This document shows, piece by piece, positions 1 through 7,276 of a DNA stretch of 64,000 nt; the first letter of the stretch is position 1; each line of letters starts with the position of its first letter. This stretch comes from Cacconaster sp045601245 (GTDB taxonomy: Bacteria > Bacteroidota > Bacteroidia > Bacteroidales > UBA932). Below the pieces are notes generated by a model. The model was not told where the DNA came from. It saw nothing but the letters and a program-made list of their open reading frames with translations, and searched no databases. The translations under genes were made by a program, and so were the position numbers. Location: positions 1-64,000 of the forward strand of contig JAZRZH010000026.1 in assembly GCA_045601245.1 (NCBI GenBank). The letters run 5' to 3'.

Positions 1-209
1 ATGCCCTGCTATTCTTTTGCCCTGCAGTCAGGAAGAAGGCTCCGAATATTTCAGTCCTCTGAACAGGCTGACTTCAGTCACCGAAAAACGATGGTTCATG
101 CCTCACCACAAAACTTAATCGTTTAACGGCCCTAACTCTATACGAACCGTAGTATGTTTGCCGACAAAACTGTGTTGGCTCGGTAAATGTGATAGTATGC
201 GTTCGAAGA

Positions 210-385
210 AAAATATCAACCAGATATTTTGACCAACACAAAAGAAGGGTAAGCGGAAATGATGTGAACCCCGAAAGTTTTTTGTCTAACTTTCAGGGTT
301 CGGGTCAAAATCCAACCACTTACCCTCTTTTCATCTTCACTGGAAATATATCTTTATACCCTAAATCCAACCAGAAATTTTGGAT
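210..385. repeat. Cluster of three stem-loops in a non-coding stretch
   Basis: I find no convincing gene between 1 and 460. The stretch from 210 to 385 holds three inverted repeats. One has 8-base arms (210-217 and 223-230) around a 5-base loop. The second is two-tiered, with outer arms near 243-255 and 316-330 and inner 14-base arms at 266-279 and 288-301 differing at one position. The third has 6-base arms (365-370, 380-385). The first and third share a direct repeat beginning CAACCAGA (217-231 and 368-382). The density of structure is unusual and could be a mobile-element end, an RNA structure or terminators. I assign no function. Confidence 0.5.
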
Positions 386-460
386 ACCCCAATATTTCGC
401 ATTTATATCAATAATTTGACATTTATGCAAATTGGAGTATATTCGTGAAAAATGTGAACC

Positions 461-637
461 ATGAAAGATTCTGCCAGGATACGGCGTGCTGAAACGGCAG
501 CGCAGATCAAGGACGCAATGGAAGCGGCCGGTCTTACCCGCAAGGAGTTTGCTGAGAAAATGGGCAAATCTTCATTGTATTTCAACCGTGAAATACCCTC
601 TTCGCTCGATACAAAAAGAGTTGGCAAGCCATTCTGA
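461..637 (+). pseudogene. Truncated XRE-type helix-turn-helix gene (antitoxin-like remnant)
   Basis: The 58-residue frame opens with a segment typical of XRE/Cro helix-turn-helix proteins of the HigA type: residues 10-37 contain an alpha-helical stretch followed by LTRKEFAEKMGKS. Intact relatives continue with the recognition helix and another 40 or so residues. Here the sequence turns into unrelated residues after the GKS and stops. A neighbouring frame stays open to about 692 and may carry the displaced C-terminus, which suggests an internal deletion or frameshift. There is no clear ribosome binding site. The stretch just upstream encodes only a few residues before a stop, so no partner toxin remains. 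Calling it a decayed antitoxin is an inference; only the first half of the HTH is visible. Confidence 0.45.
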
Positions 638-694
638 CAGGATAGAATACAAAGGAAGCAGTATAACTGGAAAATACAATATAAGAGCTTAATC

Positions 695-1477
695 ATGGAT
701 TCGTACACTAATACCAGCCAATACGAGGCAATCTTCAAAAGGAAGTCCTTCCACCTTTTCCTAGGCTTAGGAAATGACAGACTTGTTCAGAGCGAATTGG
801 AGGCCATAGTGGCGGCTTGGAAAGGATTCAAAAGGCTTCGACCGGAAATCAGGACCGCTGTCCGTATTGTCCCTGCAAGGGACGTGAATTTCAAGCGCGA
901 TGCTGAATACTGTATCCTGATATACAGTGAAAAGAAGGAAAACTATCTGATGAATGCGGGATACATCGGCGAACAGCTCGATCTCTGGCTGGTCAGTCAC
1001 AATATCGGAAGCCTCTGGTTCGGCATCGGCAAACCGGATGAGCCCTCGTACGACGGGATGGAATTCGTCATAATGATAGCAATCCACAAAGTGACGGATG
1101 GCACCAGATTCAGGAAGGATATGTTCAAAGCGAAGCGCAAACCCCTCGACGAAATCTGGTCAGGTGATGATCCCGGCATCGCCGACATCGCCCGTTTCGC
1201 TCCGAGTGCATGCAACACTCAGCCGTGGTACGTAGAGAACAAGGATGGCATCCTGACAGTTTTCCGTTACCGCAAACCTGGCAAACGGGGAATTATGCCG
1301 GCGGCGTCAGTGTCGTACTATAACCGTATTGACATTGGAATATATCTTTGCATACTTGAGGTTTGTATGCTTGAGAATGGTGCCCGTTTCGAGCGGGAGA
1401 TATTTCCTGATGCTGGAGGAGAGGACGAATTCACCAAAGTAGCAGTTTACAGACTGAATATGGCGAAGAACCTGTAA
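695..1477 (+). CDS. Nitroreductase family protein (TM1586-like)
   Basis: This 260-residue soluble protein belongs by overall sequence to the compact nitroreductase family in which two pseudo-symmetric halves are fused (PF14512, TM1586 type). The first half contains KRKSFHLF and a central YIGEQLDLWLVSHNIG segment. The second half contains the flavin-site hallmark RFAPSACNTQPW (about residues 166-177) and RYRKPGKRGIMPA. It probably binds FMN and reduces small electrophilic or nitro compounds with NAD(P)H; the physiological substrate is unknown. It stands alone behind the HTH remnant, and I see no obvious operon partner. Length matches the family. Confidence 0.85.
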   Translation: MDSYTNTSQYEAIFKRKSFHLFLGLGNDRLVQSELEAIVAAWKGFKRLRPEIRTAVRIVPARDVNFKRDAEYCILIYSEKKENYLMNAGYIGEQLDLWLVSHNIGSLWFGIGKPDEPSYDGMEFVIMIAIHKVTDGTRFRKDMFKAKRKPLDEIWSGDDPGIADIARFAPSACNTQPWYVENKDGILTVFRYRKPGKRGIMPAASVSYYNRIDIGIYLCILEVCMLENGARFEREIFPDAGGEDEFTKVAVYRLNMAKNL

Positions 1478-1589
1478 GACAAGGGCTATCCGTTTCGCCA
1501 CGCTCAACGCTAACTTTACCCTAATATATTGCAATTTACAATAACGTATTCAGCATTTATCTGCGTTATATAAGCAAAGGTTACATACT

Positions 1590-2009
1590 ATGAAGAAGAT
1601 ATCATTGTTTATCCTGGCCATCCTTGCTTTTGCAGGATGCTCGAAATTAGAAATTAACGAGGCAAATATCCTCGGCACCTGGGTGGATGACTATTCCGCT
1701 TATCCGTACTATGCCCCGGAAGGCGGCGAGACATACACCTTTCATCCAAACAATACGGTTGACATTCATTATTATGATGTCTTTGCAGGCGAACACGATG
1801 TCCAGAAAATATATTGTGTCGGGCCATTAGTAACTTTTTCTGGAGAAGAAAATGATGTGCTGTCTTTTGATCCTCAAATGTCCGATTTCTCCGGAGAGGA
1901 CTTCAAGATCGTAAAACTCACCAAGAATGAGATGGAATGGCAAAGGCTCGGAACTACATTCCAGAAAGGCACAGTCGGCTCAGATTTCAAGCATTTTGTC
2001 AGGAAGTAA
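1590..2009 (+). CDS. Small lipocalin-like lipoprotein, function unknown
   Basis: The 139-residue product begins with a typical Bacteroidota lipoprotein signal (hydrophobic stretch ending FAGCSK; lipid-modified Cys at residue 17). It continues with a body of the kind called lipocalin-like in this order: an ILGTW motif directly after the signal, alternating beta-like segments and a terminal FVRK. It probably sits in the periplasm or outer membrane. Nothing identifies a ligand. It appears monocistronic, followed by about 570 bases without genes. Confidence 0.65.
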   Translation: MKKISLFILAILAFAGCSKLEINEANILGTWVDDYSAYPYYAPEGGETYTFHPNNTVDIHYYDVFAGEHDVQKIYCVGPLVTFSGEENDVLSFDPQMSDFSGEDFKIVKLTKNEMEWQRLGTTFQKGTVGSDFKHFVRK

Positions 2010-2090
2010 TATTCCCATTTATCGAATACAGTGAAGCCCGGAACCAGATAAGTCCCGGGCTACCGGCGGCAATAGTTATTGCCAGCATTT

Positions 2091-2221
2091 CCCTGCACAA
2101 AAAAGGCGAAAATGTGCAGGGATTACTGTCCAAGGCCTGTTCCGTGCTCAAAAAACCATTATTTGTGCACGGATTGCTCACCGGAGCCTATTTGCTGCAC
2201 AAAAACTAACTTTTTGTGCAG
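2091..2221. repeat. Three consecutive hairpins sharing a TGCACA core
   Basis: Three inverted repeats follow one another. The first has 9-base perfect arms (2091-2099, 2113-2121). The second has 11-base arms with one mismatch (2142-2152, 2162-2172). The third has 11-base perfect arms CTGCACAAAAA (2195-2205, 2211-2221) around a 5-base loop. All are built around GTGCA or TGCAC with neighbouring A- or T-runs. They lie downstream of the lipoprotein gene. The last could terminate transcription in either direction, but three related hairpins in a row is more than one terminator needs. Confidence 0.55.
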
Positions 2222-2266
2222 ATCCATCGGTGCTTTCGGGCCAACTGGTATTTAATTCCCAAATTA

Positions 2267-2428
2267 GAATCTGTTTTGAAATGATTGATTTAAGATATTA
2301 CCGTAGATTTTTCAGATGTTTTCACAGGATTACGAAGGAGCAATGGGGTCCCATTGTAACTGAGGAATACTGCGAAAACGGCGAAAAAGATATGTAATAG
2401 AATAATTGAATCATTTTAAAACAGATTC
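2267..2428 (-). mobile_element. MITE, copy 1 (162 bp)
   Basis: This non-coding 162-bp element is bounded by 20-base terminal inverted repeats beginning GAATCTGTTTT, with one mismatch between its ends, and is flanked by a direct TTA (2264-2266, 2429-2431). A copy of identical length lies in the opposite orientation at 31580-31741; I count about ten differences, so roughly 94% identity. The middle contains a CAATGGG/CCCATTG hairpin. There is no transposase frame, so it must be moved in trans. A 3-bp TNA target duplication is a feature of the IS1031 group of the IS5 family, which is my best guess at the parent. The rest of the gap (2429-2585) shows nothing else. Confidence 0.85.
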
Positions 2429-2585
2429 TTAGTAATAATGTTTCTTTTTGAAACTGCAGCAAAAATGGCCTAAATTGCTGCAAAATAGCGATTAGCTCCC
2501 TCCTTTGCCCGACGACCGTTAGGCAAAATCGCAGCACAGCGAAGATTCCGCCTAAAAGGGAGGAGTTGAAGTAGTCGCAAGCGGG

Positions 2586-3221
2586 CTATTTCGTCATCTT
2601 GAATCCCGCATACATCTTGTTGTAGGACTTGAGCAGGGTGCTGAGCGAAGCGAGTGTGGTGTTATTTGACTTGGAAGCGACGGCCTTGAGGAACTTGAGC
2701 ATTGTGGATGCATCGAAGAGCACCTTCATGCTGCCGTTGGAGATAGTCAGATATCCCTTTACGGTCACAAGTTTGGCGAACTTCATCTTGATCTGCGCCT
2801 TTTCGGTGTCATAGGTCCAGGTACCGTTGAAATTCTTTTCACCATACTTCATCACCACAGTGCTGTCGCTGTTGAAAGTAAAGGCGAACTTGCCCGGAAC
2901 GATGCCCACCTTCTCGAGATAGGTATTGAGCTTGCTCTCGATAGTGCCTTCAGCCACCGTACTGGCAACATTTGAAAGGGCGTTCTCCGACTTGAAAGAG
3001 ATTGCTGAACTTGTATACGTCCAGGTGCCAGGAATCTGGTCCACGGAGGACTTGTTGTTGCTGATCAGGCTGCCGATGGTATTGAGGATGGATGTCGCGG
3101 TGGTGTCGGAACCGCCGAGCGCGCCGGCTACCTTGCCGAGGATACCTGAAAGATTGTTCTGTGCTGAAGCGGCAGTTGCGACGAGCAGAAGAGCCGCTGA
3201 GAGGGATGCGATATTCTTCAT
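2586..3221 (-). CDS. DUF4923 family exported protein
   Basis: The 211-residue product has a cleavable signal peptide (cleavage likely after the ATAASA-type stretch near residue 20). Its body matches the Bacteroidales DUF4923 family: residues about 62-70 contain GTWTYTSSA, and a second strand-rich unit has FNGTWTYDTEKAQIKMKF. The family is lipocalin-like and of unknown function. It faces glmM across a short shared promoter region. A related protein begins at the far right edge of the window. Codon use and composition match the surrounding core genes. Confidence 0.8.
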   Translation of the reverse strand: MKNIASLSAALLLVATAASAQNNLSGILGKVAGALGGSDTTATSILNTIGSLISNNKSSVDQIPGTWTYTSSAISFKSENALSNVASTVAEGTIESKLNTYLEKVGIVPGKFAFTFNSDSTVVMKYGEKNFNGTWTYDTEKAQIKMKFAKLVTVKGYLTISNGSMKVLFDASTMLKFLKAVASKSNNTTLASLSTLLKSYNKMYAGFKMTK

Positions 3222-3237
3222 TTTGAATGGAATTTAT

Positions 3238-3263
3238 TAACTTTGTTGAATTGTTCAAAAATA
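3238..3263. promoter_or_regulatory. Divergent Bacteroidota-type promoters
   Basis: In the gap between the DUF4923 gene and glmM, TAACTTTG (3238-3245, + strand) fits the TAnnTTTG -7 box and would give glmM a leader of about 30 bases. On the - strand TATTTTTG (3263-3256) fits the same box for the DUF4923 gene. The -33 elements are weak. Confidence 0.5.
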
Positions 3264-3279
3264 CAAAAATATTTCAATT

Positions 3280-4668
3280 ATGTCATTGATTGTTTCCATA
3301 TCGGGTATCCGCGGCACTGTCGGAGGACAGACTGGAGATGCCCTCACCCCTATCGATATCGTCAAATTCACATCAGCATACGCCCGCCAGTTGAAGGACA
3401 AGTTCCCAGGCAAAGAGCGCCTCAGCGTCGTAGTGGGCCGCGACGCCCGCATCTCCGGTGAAATGGTGGATTCGCTTGTCACAGGAACCCTGATGGCCTG
3501 CGGCATAGACGTGATCAATGCAGGAATGGCCTCCACCCCTACCACGGAAATGGCGGTCCTCTTCAGCAAGGCCGACGGCGGAATCATCCTCACCGCATCC
3601 CACAACCCCAAGGAATGGAACGCGCTGAAACTCCTCAACGAAAAGGGAGAATTCCTCAGCGACGCCGAGGGCAAGGAGATAATGCGGATCGCGGAAGCCG
3701 GCGATTTCATCTTCCCGGATGTCAACGGCATCGGCAAGGTGACCCGCAGGGATTTCACCGACGACCACATAAAGGCGGTGCTCGAATATCCGCTCGTCGA
3801 CACGGAGGCAATACGCAAAGCTGGATTCAAAGTGGTCCTCGACTCCATCAATTCCGTCGGCGGCATCGCAATGCCACGCCTCTTCGAGGCTCTCGGAGTA
3901 GAATGCATCACCATCAACGGCACACCTGACGGCAACTTCGCCCACAATCCGGAACCGCTGCCGGCAAATCTCACCGGTCTCAGCGCGGAGGTCGTCAAGC
4001 AGAAGGCCGACCTCGGTGTTTCGGTCGATCCGGACGTCGACCGCCTCGCATTCATCTGCGAAGACGGAGTTCCGTTCGGCGAGGAATACACTCTCGTGGC
4101 AGTGGCTGACCTCGTGCTTTCGCACCGCAAGGGCAACACCGTGTCCAACCTCTCCTCTTCCCGTGCACTGAAGGATGTCAGCGAGGCACACGGCTGCACA
4201 TATCGGTTCTCCAGGGTCGGCGAAAAGAACGTCTCCACCCTTATGCAGGAATGCAACGCCGTCATCGGCGGCGAAGGCAACGGCGGCATCATCGTGCCGG
4301 ACTTCCACTACGGCCGCGACGCCCTCATCGGCACCGCGCTCTTCCTGAGCCTCCTGGCACAGAAGAAGCTCAGCGCCACCGCCCTCAGGGCCACATATCC
4401 GGACTATTACATCTCAAAGAACAAAATACAGATCTCCGACCCGGCAATCATCGATTCGTTGCTCGAGGCGGTCAAGGAACATTTCAGCAACGAGCAGATC
4501 AACACCTCCGACGGACTTAGGGTCGACTTCGATGCCGACAAGAAATGGTTCGTGCTCCGCAAATCCAACACCGAGCCGATAATCCGTATCTACGCCGAAG
4601 CACGCAATGAAGCCGACGCCGACGCCCTGGCCGGAGAGGTAATCACTATCATCAACACGAAACTCTGA
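3280..4668 (+). CDS. glmM: Phosphoglucosamine mutase
   Basis: The 462-residue protein of the alpha-D-phosphohexomutase family converts glucosamine-6-phosphate to glucosamine-1-phosphate for UDP-GlcNAc and peptidoglycan synthesis. It carries the active-site loop TASHNP (residues 105-110, phosphoserine Ser107), the metal-binding DPDVDR loop (250-255), the sugar-recognition GGEGNGG loop (about 330-336) and the phosphate-binding RKSNTEPIIR segment near the C-terminus. All four domains are present at the expected length. Its stop overlaps the next start by one base, so it is co-transcribed with the muramidase-like gene. Specificity for glucosamine rather than mannose or glucose phosphate is inferred from the family. 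Confidence 0.88.
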   Translation: MSLIVSISGIRGTVGGQTGDALTPIDIVKFTSAYARQLKDKFPGKERLSVVVGRDARISGEMVDSLVTGTLMACGIDVINAGMASTPTTEMAVLFSKADGGIILTASHNPKEWNALKLLNEKGEFLSDAEGKEIMRIAEAGDFIFPDVNGIGKVTRRDFTDDHIKAVLEYPLVDTEAIRKAGFKVVLDSINSVGGIAMPRLFEALGVECITINGTPDGNFAHNPEPLPANLTGLSAEVVKQKADLGVSVDPDVDRLAFICEDGVPFGEEYTLVAVADLVLSHRKGNTVSNLSSSRALKDVSEAHGCTYRFSRVGEKNVSTLMQECNAVIGGEGNGGIIVPDFHYGRDALIGTALFLSLLAQKKLSATALRATYPDYYISKNKIQISDPAIIDSLLEAVKEHFSNEQINTSDGLRVDFDADKKWFVLRKSNTEPIIRIYAEARNEADADALAGEVITIINTKL

Positions 4669-5768
4669 TGTTCTCTTTCAGGACCACACCATTTTTCGAA
4701 CAGCCGGACCTCACCCTGAAGAACGGACGTATCGCCGTCCTTTGCAATCAGGTGGCCTGGCATCCGGAATACGGCGAATATCTCTTCGAGACTGTCGCCA
4801 GGAAGATGAATCTCGTGAGGATATTCACTCCCGAGCATTCGTTCTACGGCCCTGTGGGCCTGGACGTGCCGCTGGTCGAGATAAGCACATCCATATGCGT
4901 GGAGGACCTGGCGGACGTTGACGGGCTCGTCATCGAACTGCAGGACGCCGGCTCGCGCTACAGCAACAGCACCCGGCTTCTCTTCAATCTGTTCAAGACC
5001 ATCAAGGACGCGGAGCTGCCGCTGTCAGTATATATTATAGACCGCCAGAATCCTTCCGGACGCCAGATCGAGGGCACGATGGGCAGCATAGGTCTGCCTC
5101 AGCGCCACGGCCTGACCTACGGTGAACTGGCAAATATGATTTACAGCGAGATGAACGCAAAGTTCCCGCTGCACATCATCTCCGCATCCGCGGAACTTGT
5201 CAACAAGGAGCTGATGCCTTGGACCATACCTCCTTTTACGGATTTCGCAGGGCTCTTCGTGGGCCACTTCTACAGCGGTCAGTGTCTCTGGATGGGGGCC
5301 AATGTAAGTTACGGTCATGGCACAACGAGGCCTTTCGAGCAGTTCGGAGCGCCGTGGATGGAGTCCCTGGCGGACTATAACAGGCGCCACGGACTCAGCG
5401 GATGGAACGACCCGGCCAACCCTCTCTACAGCAAGGAGGTATATATGCGATGGACGCGTTTTGTGCCGGCCTACGGAATTTATGCCGGACAGACCTGTTT
5501 CGGGTTCCAGCTCATCTACACTCCCGGCGAAAGCTATCACGCGCTCATCCACGCGCTCAAGGCCATACGCTTCGTACACGACGAGTGTCCGGAGTTCCGC
5601 TTCGACGGCATGGAGAAGTTGCTGGACGATGAGGTCATAATGTGTTATGTGAACGGCGAGCTGGACTGGGATACAACACGCGAATACCTGAAGCAGGAGG
5701 AACAGAAGTGGCTCCGCAAGTCAAAGAAATACACATTGTACGAAGAAGATCCGTGGAGGGTGAAATAA
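4668..5768 (+). CDS. DUF1343 (NamZ-type exo-muramidase family) protein, no signal peptide
   Basis: The 366-residue protein matches PF07075, whose characterised member NamZ is an exo-beta-N-acetylmuramidase. Family marks present are FTPEHSFYG near residue 54-62, the VIELQDAGSRY stretch (about 86-96), DRQNPSGR, and GTTRPFEQFGAPW (about 219-231). The N-terminus is charged and polar with no export signal, whereas many relatives are exported, so this one should be cytosolic. Directly behind glmM, it could feed imported muropeptide fragments back into amino-sugar metabolism. That role is inference. Start and stop overlap both neighbours by one base. Confidence 0.78.
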   Translation: MFSFRTTPFFEQPDLTLKNGRIAVLCNQVAWHPEYGEYLFETVARKMNLVRIFTPEHSFYGPVGLDVPLVEISTSICVEDLADVDGLVIELQDAGSRYSNSTRLLFNLFKTIKDAELPLSVYIIDRQNPSGRQIEGTMGSIGLPQRHGLTYGELANMIYSEMNAKFPLHIISASAELVNKELMPWTIPPFTDFAGLFVGHFYSGQCLWMGANVSYGHGTTRPFEQFGAPWMESLADYNRRHGLSGWNDPANPLYSKEVYMRWTRFVPAYGIYAGQTCFGFQLIYTPGESYHALIHALKAIRFVHDECPEFRFDGMEKLLDDEVIMCYVNGELDWDTTREYLKQEEQKWLRKSKKYTLYEEDPWRVK

Positions 5769-6505
5769 TGGAGGAATTATTGAGACAATACGCTGAAAAA
5801 TACAACGATCCGCAGTATTTCACCGAGGATCCGATCGCGTTTCCGCGCAGATTCGTGAAACTGCTCGAAGAGGACAAGGCCTGCCTGCAGGACGTCGAGA
5901 TAGCCGGCCTCCTGGCAGCGCATCTGGCCTGGGGGCGGCGCGCGATGATAGTCCGTGACTGCAACAGGATGTTTGACGAGATGGGCTGGAAGCCGTATGA
6001 CTACGTGATGTCAGGCAGATACCGCAGCGACGACGCGTCGTTGCACCGCACCGTGAAATGGTCGGAATTCGCGGCAATATGCAGCAGAATGAAGGATTAT
6101 TACTCTGAGAATGAATCGATTGAATGGCTCTCCCCGGACGAGGTCAGAGTCAGGATATTCGGCCAGAAGAGCGACATCAGGGCCGCGAACAAGAAGATCC
6201 ATATGTTCCGCAGATGGATGGTGAGACGCGACGGCATAGTGGACTTCGGACTCTGGCGCCACACCGACCCGGCGGAACTCATCATACCGCTTGACGTCCA
6301 CGTCCACACCACCGCGAAGGAGATGGGCCTGACTTCCAGGAATTCAGCAGACTTTTCAACAGCCGACGAGATTACCGGATACTTCAGGAAACTATTTCCG
6401 GATGACCCCTGCAAAGGAGATTTCGCCCTGTTCGGCTACGGCGTGACCGGAGGTTCCGGCAAGAATGTTGATAACTCTTGCGAAAACGTCGGACAAACTG
6501 AGTGA
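5768..6505 (+). CDS. TIGR02757/DUF2400 family protein
   Basis: The 245-residue protein belongs to the TIGR02757 family found across Bacteroidota, of unknown biochemical role. Recognisable marks are DPIAFPRRF near the start, the EIAGLLAAHLAWGRR stretch, MFRRWMVRRD GIVDFGLW and the IPLDVHVHTTAKE segment. It resembles helix-hairpin-helix-type proteins in helical content but has no assigned catalysis. The chosen ATG overlaps the preceding stop by one base; an upstream in-frame ATG would sit deep inside the previous gene. The last 15 or so residues after FALFGYGVTG look unlike the family's usual end and reach into the next gene region. Confidence 0.75.
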   Translation: MEELLRQYAEKYNDPQYFTEDPIAFPRRFVKLLEEDKACLQDVEIAGLLAAHLAWGRRAMIVRDCNRMFDEMGWKPYDYVMSGRYRSDDASLHRTVKWSEFAAICSRMKDYYSENESIEWLSPDEVRVRIFGQKSDIRAANKKIHMFRRWMVRRDGIVDFGLWRHTDPAELIIPLDVHVHTTAKEMGLTSRNSADFSTADEITGYFRKLFPDDPCKGDFALFGYGVTGGSGKNVDNSCENVGQTE

Positions 6506-6539
6506 AAATGAAGTATATTTGCAATACGGAGAAAAGTGT

Positions 6540-7130
6540 ATGCCTAGACTGTTCATCATAGCGGGATGCAACGGAGCCGGCAAGACGACAGCATCTTACA
6601 CGCTGCTGCCCGAATTGCTGAATTGCGAAGAATATGTCAATTCCGATGAGATAGCCAAGGGCCTCTCCCCTTTCCGTCCTTCACTCGCAGCCATTCAGGC
6701 CAGCAAGATAATGATGGAGAGGATACACGAACTTATTGACGAAGGCAAGTCGTTCGGCATCGAGACCACGCTTTCCACCAAGACATTGGCAAGGATTGCA
6801 GTCGATGCGCAGAAGAGGGGTTACAAGGTTAACATCATCTTCTTCTGGCTCAGGATTCCGGAGCTTGCCATTGAAAGAGTGAAACTCAGGGTTGCCTCAG
6901 GCGGACACGACGTGCCGGAGGAGACAATCCGCAGGCGTTTCGGACTCGGGCTTGACAACCTGTTCAGACTTTACCTGCCCATCTGCGATTATTGGATGAT
7001 ATTGGACAATTCCAATACCCCAAGCAGGATAGTGGCGGAAGGCGGCACCAAGGTTGTCACCAAGATCCACGACAGAAATGCCTACAACCTATTATTGGAT
7101 TATGAGCGAGCTAGAGACAAGAGAACTTAG
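6540..7130 (+). CDS. Zeta-toxin-like P-loop kinase
   Basis: The 196-residue protein starts straight into a Walker A motif, GCNGAGKTT (about residues 9-17), followed by VNSDEIAKGLSPF and FGIETTLSTKT. The latter correspond to the substrate-binding aspartate and the catalytic loop region in zeta-type kinases. Zeta toxins phosphorylate UDP-N-acetylamino sugars and block wall synthesis, which makes its position behind glmM and a muramidase suggestive. An upstream in-frame ATG at 6465 exists, but homology begins at MPRLFIIAG. Its 3' end overlaps a small gene by 29 bases. It could instead be a housekeeping P-loop kinase of unknown substrate. Confidence 0.7.
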   Translation: MPRLFIIAGCNGAGKTTASYTLLPELLNCEEYVNSDEIAKGLSPFRPSLAAIQASKIMMERIHELIDEGKSFGIETTLSTKTLARIAVDAQKRGYKVNIIFFWLRIPELAIERVKLRVASGGHDVPEETIRRRFGLGLDNLFRLYLPICDYWMILDNSNTPSRIVAEGGTKVVTKIHDRNAYNLLLDYERARDKRT

Positions 7131-7257
7131 AGAAGACATTCTGGCAGGACTCGACCTTTCGTTCGAGAAACTTGTCGCAGAGAAGAAGAGAACAAATTCG
7201 GAACTCGCCTTCGCCCAGAACGGGGAAGTTGTCAAAGTCAAAGCTGTAGAAATTTAG
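7102..7257 (+). CDS. Small partner of the zeta-like kinase (candidate antitoxin)
   Basis: The 51-residue charged protein, with an N-terminal helix (SELETRELREDIL) and a short C-terminal strand (GEVVKVKAVEI), overlaps the kinase gene by 29 bases. That overlap enforces translational coupling. Small proteins of this shape follow zeta-like kinases in other Bacteroidales, in the reverse order of classical epsilon-zeta. It has no DNA-binding signature. Antitoxin function is an inference from position and size. Confidence 0.55.
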   Translation: MSELETRELREDILAGLDLSFEKLVAEKKRTNSELAFAQNGEVVKVKAVEI

Positions 7258-7276
7258 TTTTGCCTTGAAAGATTTT

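Noticed and set aside
210..385. Integron attC-like sites
   Set aside because: The hairpins lack the paired core sites (GTTRRRY/RYYYAAC) and extrahelical bases of attC, and no integrase is nearby.
189..419. 76-codon open frame on the + strand
   Set aside because: It runs through the stem-loop cluster, has no family resemblance and no ribosome binding site.
3255..4308. Long open frames antisense to glmM
   Set aside because: They lie wholly within a confident gene, with low-complexity Ser/Arg-rich or His/Ala-rich translations typical of the antisense frames of GC-rich genes.
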